Assembly (NCBI RefSeq): GCF_010501055.1
Contig: NZ_QVMO01000004.1
Coordinates: 35,913 to 99,912 of the forward strand
Direction of reading: 5' to 3'
Length of the DNA: 64,000 nt
DNA from: Dysgonomonas sp. 521
GTDB taxonomy: Bacteria > Bacteroidota > Bacteroidia > Bacteroidales > Dysgonomonadaceae
In this document: piece after piece, positions 62,080 through 64,000 of the stretch
Numbering within the stretch: the first letter of the stretch is position 1
Layout of the letters: each line of letters starts with the position of its first letter
Translations under genes and position numbers: made by a program
Notes under the pieces: model-generated
Seen by the model: the letters and a program-made list of their open reading frames with translations, nothing else
The model's database searches: none
What the model was told of the DNA's origin: nothing

Positions 62080-62100
62080 TATACAGTTTATCCGATATAG

Positions 62101-62132
62101 AGGCGCAGCTATTATATAGTTGCGCCTTTTTT
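62101..62132 (+). terminator. Terminator after the sigma-factor gene cluster
   Basis: AGGCGCAGCTAT and ATAGTTGCGCCT pair (one G-T), followed by TTTTTT; 21 nt beyond the lipoprotein stop. Confidence 0.85.
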
Positions 62133-62181
62133 ATCTACAAATAAATCATTACATTTATCCGAGATACAAAACAAAACCGGA

Positions 62182-62697
62182 ATGATTGGAATACTAAAAG
62201 AGCATTTACCTCAGATCATAGCTTCTGTACTTGTAGTACTACTGACCCCTTCGGCAAAATATATTGCGCGGAAGATAGTCGATAAGTATGGATCGGCAAC
62301 ATTAAAATCAGAAGCCCGCACTTTGCATGTTATACAGATAATAAATATCCTGATTAATTTCACATGCATCATTACCCTGACAATAATCTGGGGTGTACGT
62401 CCTCAAAATATGTTAGTGGCGCTGTCCTCTATCTTTGCGGTCATTGGTGTGGCCATGTTTGCCCAGTGGTCGATGCTAAGTAATATCACGGCTGGTATTA
62501 TAATCTTCTTTTCCACACCTTTCCGCATAGGAGACAGGATACATATACTGGACAAGGACACTCCGATAGATGCCATAATAGAAAATATACTCACTTTCCA
62601 TACCTATCTGAGAACATCGGAAGGCGAGCAAATTATCATTCCCAATTCGCTATTTCTCCAGAAAATAGTTTCGGTAGGAAAACAGAAAGACACCTGA
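62182..62697 (+). CDS. Small MscS-type mechanosensitive channel protein
   Basis: 171 residues, shorter than E. coli MscS (about 286). Two to three N-terminal helices (IIASVLVVLLTPSAKYIA; IINILINFTCIITLTIIW; VALSSIFAVIGVAMFAQW) lead to the pore-lining helix and the conserved beta-domain entry (NITAGIIIFFSTPFRIGDRI). The large C-terminal cytoplasmic cage is reduced: the protein ends soon after IIIPNSLFLQKIVSV. It may be a minimal channel or a truncated relative. Confidence 0.8.
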   Translation: MIGILKEHLPQIIASVLVVLLTPSAKYIARKIVDKYGSATLKSEARTLHVIQIINILINFTCIITLTIIWGVRPQNMLVALSSIFAVIGVAMFAQWSMLSNITAGIIIFFSTPFRIGDRIHILDKDTPIDAIIENILTFHTYLRTSEGEQIIIPNSLFLQKIVSVGKQKDT

Positions 62698-62725
62698 CTA
62701 AATGATAGCGAATAGATTTTTTTTC

Positions 62726-62733
62726 TATATTTG
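62726..62733 (+). promoter_or_regulatory. Candidate -7 element for ssb
   Basis: TATATTTG fits TAnnTTTG, 54 nt before the ssb start. No TTTG at -33 spacing was found. Confidence 0.3.
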
Positions 62734-62787
62734 TGTATCTATATGTCTCAATAATAATTTGTGGAAAATTTAAAATAGTCTCTAAAC

Positions 62788-63225
62788 ATGTCGGTAAATA
62801 AAGTAATACTCATAGGAAATGTAGGGAGAGATCCCGACGTAAAATATTTTGATAACGGCAACAACGTAGCCAATTTCACACTGGCTACCACCGAAAGGGG
62901 GTATACGACCGCTAACGGGATACAAATACCCGACCGTACAGAATGGCACAATATAGTTTGCTGGAGAGGCTTGGCCAAAGTCGCCGAACAATTTGTAAGA
63001 AAAGGGACTCAGGTATATGTAGAAGGCAAGATACGTTCGCGCACATATGATGACGCGAATGGCGTGAAGCGCTATGTGAATGAAATATATGTCGATAATC
63101 TCGAACTATTGGGTAACCGTAAGCGCGAAGGTGGCGAAATGAATGGTAATTATAATCCGCCTGCTGATAATGGCGGGTATCAGGCTCCTCCGGTTGTAGG
63201 AGAAGATGATGATTTGCCATTCTGA
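62788..63225 (+). CDS. ssb: Single-stranded DNA-binding protein
   Basis: 145-residue OB-fold protein binding ssDNA in replication and repair. MSVNKVILIGNVGRDPDVKY at the start, WHNIVCWRGLAKVAEQFVRKG and YVEGKIRSRTYDD in the core, and the acidic C-terminal tip EDDDLPF used for partner binding. The Gly/Asn/Pro-rich linker is short. Followed by a spacer with repeat T and then gldD. Confidence 0.95.
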   Translation: MSVNKVILIGNVGRDPDVKYFDNGNNVANFTLATTERGYTTANGIQIPDRTEWHNIVCWRGLAKVAEQFVRKGTQVYVEGKIRSRTYDDANGVKRYVNEIYVDNLELLGNRKREGGEMNGNYNPPADNGGYQAPPVVGEDDDLPF

Positions 63226-63334
63226 TGTATACATAATGCATCTCTTGCAGGAGATTTTTAATAAATAATAAAACCCGGCAGATTAAGGAAATGGTGTAGC
63301 TGTTTAATTAATCTGTTTTGTTTTGAATAATAAA

Positions 63335-63413
63335 CGGCTCAATTCCATTAGTTGTTTTACATACGCTTCGCTCCTGTGAACGTTGTTTGTCGTAACTCGG
63401 CATAACATAATCT
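63335..63413. repeat. Dispersed repeat T, copy 2
   Basis: Inverted match of about 75 nt to 17272-17342 (tcaattccattagttg, tacatacgcttcgctcctgt, cgttgtttgtcg). It fills much of the ssb-gldD spacer. Confidence 0.6.
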
Positions 63414-63459
63414 TATTGTTTACCTTACTATTCATAAGCAGGTCTGTGGCCTTGATAAG

Positions 63460-64000
63460 ATGGCAAAGATTGTAACTTTGTGCTTTTTGCTTGTATCCTT
63501 CTTCTCTTCTTGTAATGAGTATACACCTAGGCCAAAAGGGTATATCCGTATAGAAAGAGAGGAAGCCGGTATGGTCAGGCTGGAACGTCCGGAATTCTCA
63601 TTTCTGTACCCTTCGAACGCGAAAATAGAATACCTGAAGCCGGAAGCTAAGCACGAAGTCTGGTTCAATATACTGTATCCTGTTTACAAAGCTACTATCT
63701 ACTGTACGTATATCCCTACCGACAGGCAGAAACTGCCCAAGATGCTGGATGACAGCCATCAGCTTGCCTATAGCCATGCAGCCCGTGCCGGAAGTATTAC
63801 CCAGACCCAGTTTGCGGGCTCAGGTAATACCACAGGGCTTATATATGATATAAGTGGCTCTGTAGCATCTCCGGTGCAATTTTATATAACAGATAATACA
63901 TCTAAGTTTTTGAGGGGGGCATTATATTTTAATGAGGCTGTAAGCCCCGATTCGGTAGCGCCTGTAGTCGCTTTCCTGCGCTCCGATATCACACATATTA
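63460..64000 (+). CDS. gldD: Gliding motility lipoprotein GldD (partial, runs off the window)
   Basis: Open frame from ATG 63460 to the window end with no stop (180 codons seen). Signal MAKIVTLCFLLVSFFSSC with lipobox Cys, then NEYTPRPKGYIRIEREEAG, a segment matching the PKGY start of GldD, and later ATIYCTYIP, SVASPVQFYITDNTSKFLRGALYF and DSVAPVVAFLRSDI, all in the order of GldD. In Flavobacterium GldD is needed for gliding and the type IX secretion machinery; in non-gliding Bacteroidales it persists, with unclear role. Located after ssb; gldE is not between them. Confidence 0.85.
   Translation, partial: MAKIVTLCFLLVSFFSSCNEYTPRPKGYIRIEREEAGMVRLERPEFSFLYPSNAKIEYLKPEAKHEVWFNILYPVYKATIYCTYIPTDRQKLPKMLDDSHQLAYSHAARAGSITQTQFAGSGNTTGLIYDISGSVASPVQFYITDNTSKFLRGALYFNEAVSPDSVAPVVAFLRSDITHI

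Noticed and set aside
63432-63668. 78-codon frame on the minus strand near the window end
   Set aside because: It is the complement of the gldD coding region, whose plus-strand frame has a lipoprotein signal and conserved GldD segments.

Overview
The window looks like a chromosomal segment of a Bacteroidales bacterium, most likely Dysgonomonas or a close relative. Reasons: FKBP-type and SmpA-like lipoproteins with Bacteroidetes signal peptides, a gldD homologue, DUF3836 and DUF4878 proteins, a complex I operon with fused nuoC-nuoD and no nuoE/F/G, weak ribosome binding sites, several promoters of the Bacteroidetes type (TTTG, 19 bp, TAnnTTTG), and a base composition of roughly 40% GC by eye. 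The genus is an inference from gene content and repeat style, not from any search. No rRNA, tRNA, CRISPR array, prophage or transposase gene was found.

Layout. 0.2-5.9 kb: comF-recX, a DJ-1-like gene divergent from an HxlR regulator, prmC, two small lipoproteins whose junction is odd, then fabG-tetR. 6.6-12.9 kb: SUKH-like protein, phoH, a small gene broken by two inserted repeats, pyrG, yidC. 13-16.9 kb: a low-complexity lipoprotein, a periplasmic FKBP isomerase and a DEAD-box RNA helicase. 16.9-18.1 kb is a gene-free repeat cluster. 18.1-25.3 kb: dxs-trkA-trkH facing an ABC importer operon. 25.8-34.5 kb: hflX, rplS, a GH3/beta-lactamase fusion with two overlapping followers (unknown acidic protein; VanX-like dipeptidase), a secreted protein of unknown function, remnants and a DUF3836 protein. 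34.9-41.2 kb: LRR protein, psd-pssA (phosphatidylethanolamine synthesis), prs, GH13 amylase, patatin. 41.6-47 kb: rhamnosyltransferase-like protein, rng, a 30-residue basic protein, HU, mutY, a GtrB-like glycosyltransferase. 47.1-57.7 kb: the nuoABCDHIJKLMN operon. 58.1-62.1 kb: exbB-exbD, ECF-type sigma factor, a membrane-anchored beta-barrel-like protein and a lipoprotein. 62.2-64 kb: small MscS, ssb and the start of gldD.

The most unusual content is in the spacers. Three families of short inverted-repeat elements without coding capacity (MITE-like) can be delimited with their target duplications: family R (TIR GAAACTGTTTAAATTTTAT or variants, flanked by TNA trinucleotides, seven copies), family P (TIR around AGTACATGACAAAA, 9-bp duplications, one copy inside an R copy) and family Q (TIR ATGCGAATCA, 5-bp duplications, three copies). 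Two R copies interrupt one gene after phoH; removing each with one TNA restores a continuous 113-codon frame. Another R copy supplies the stop codon of the DJ-1-like gene. C-rich hairpin repeats sit between nuoJ/nuoK and nuoM/nuoN inside the complex I operon.
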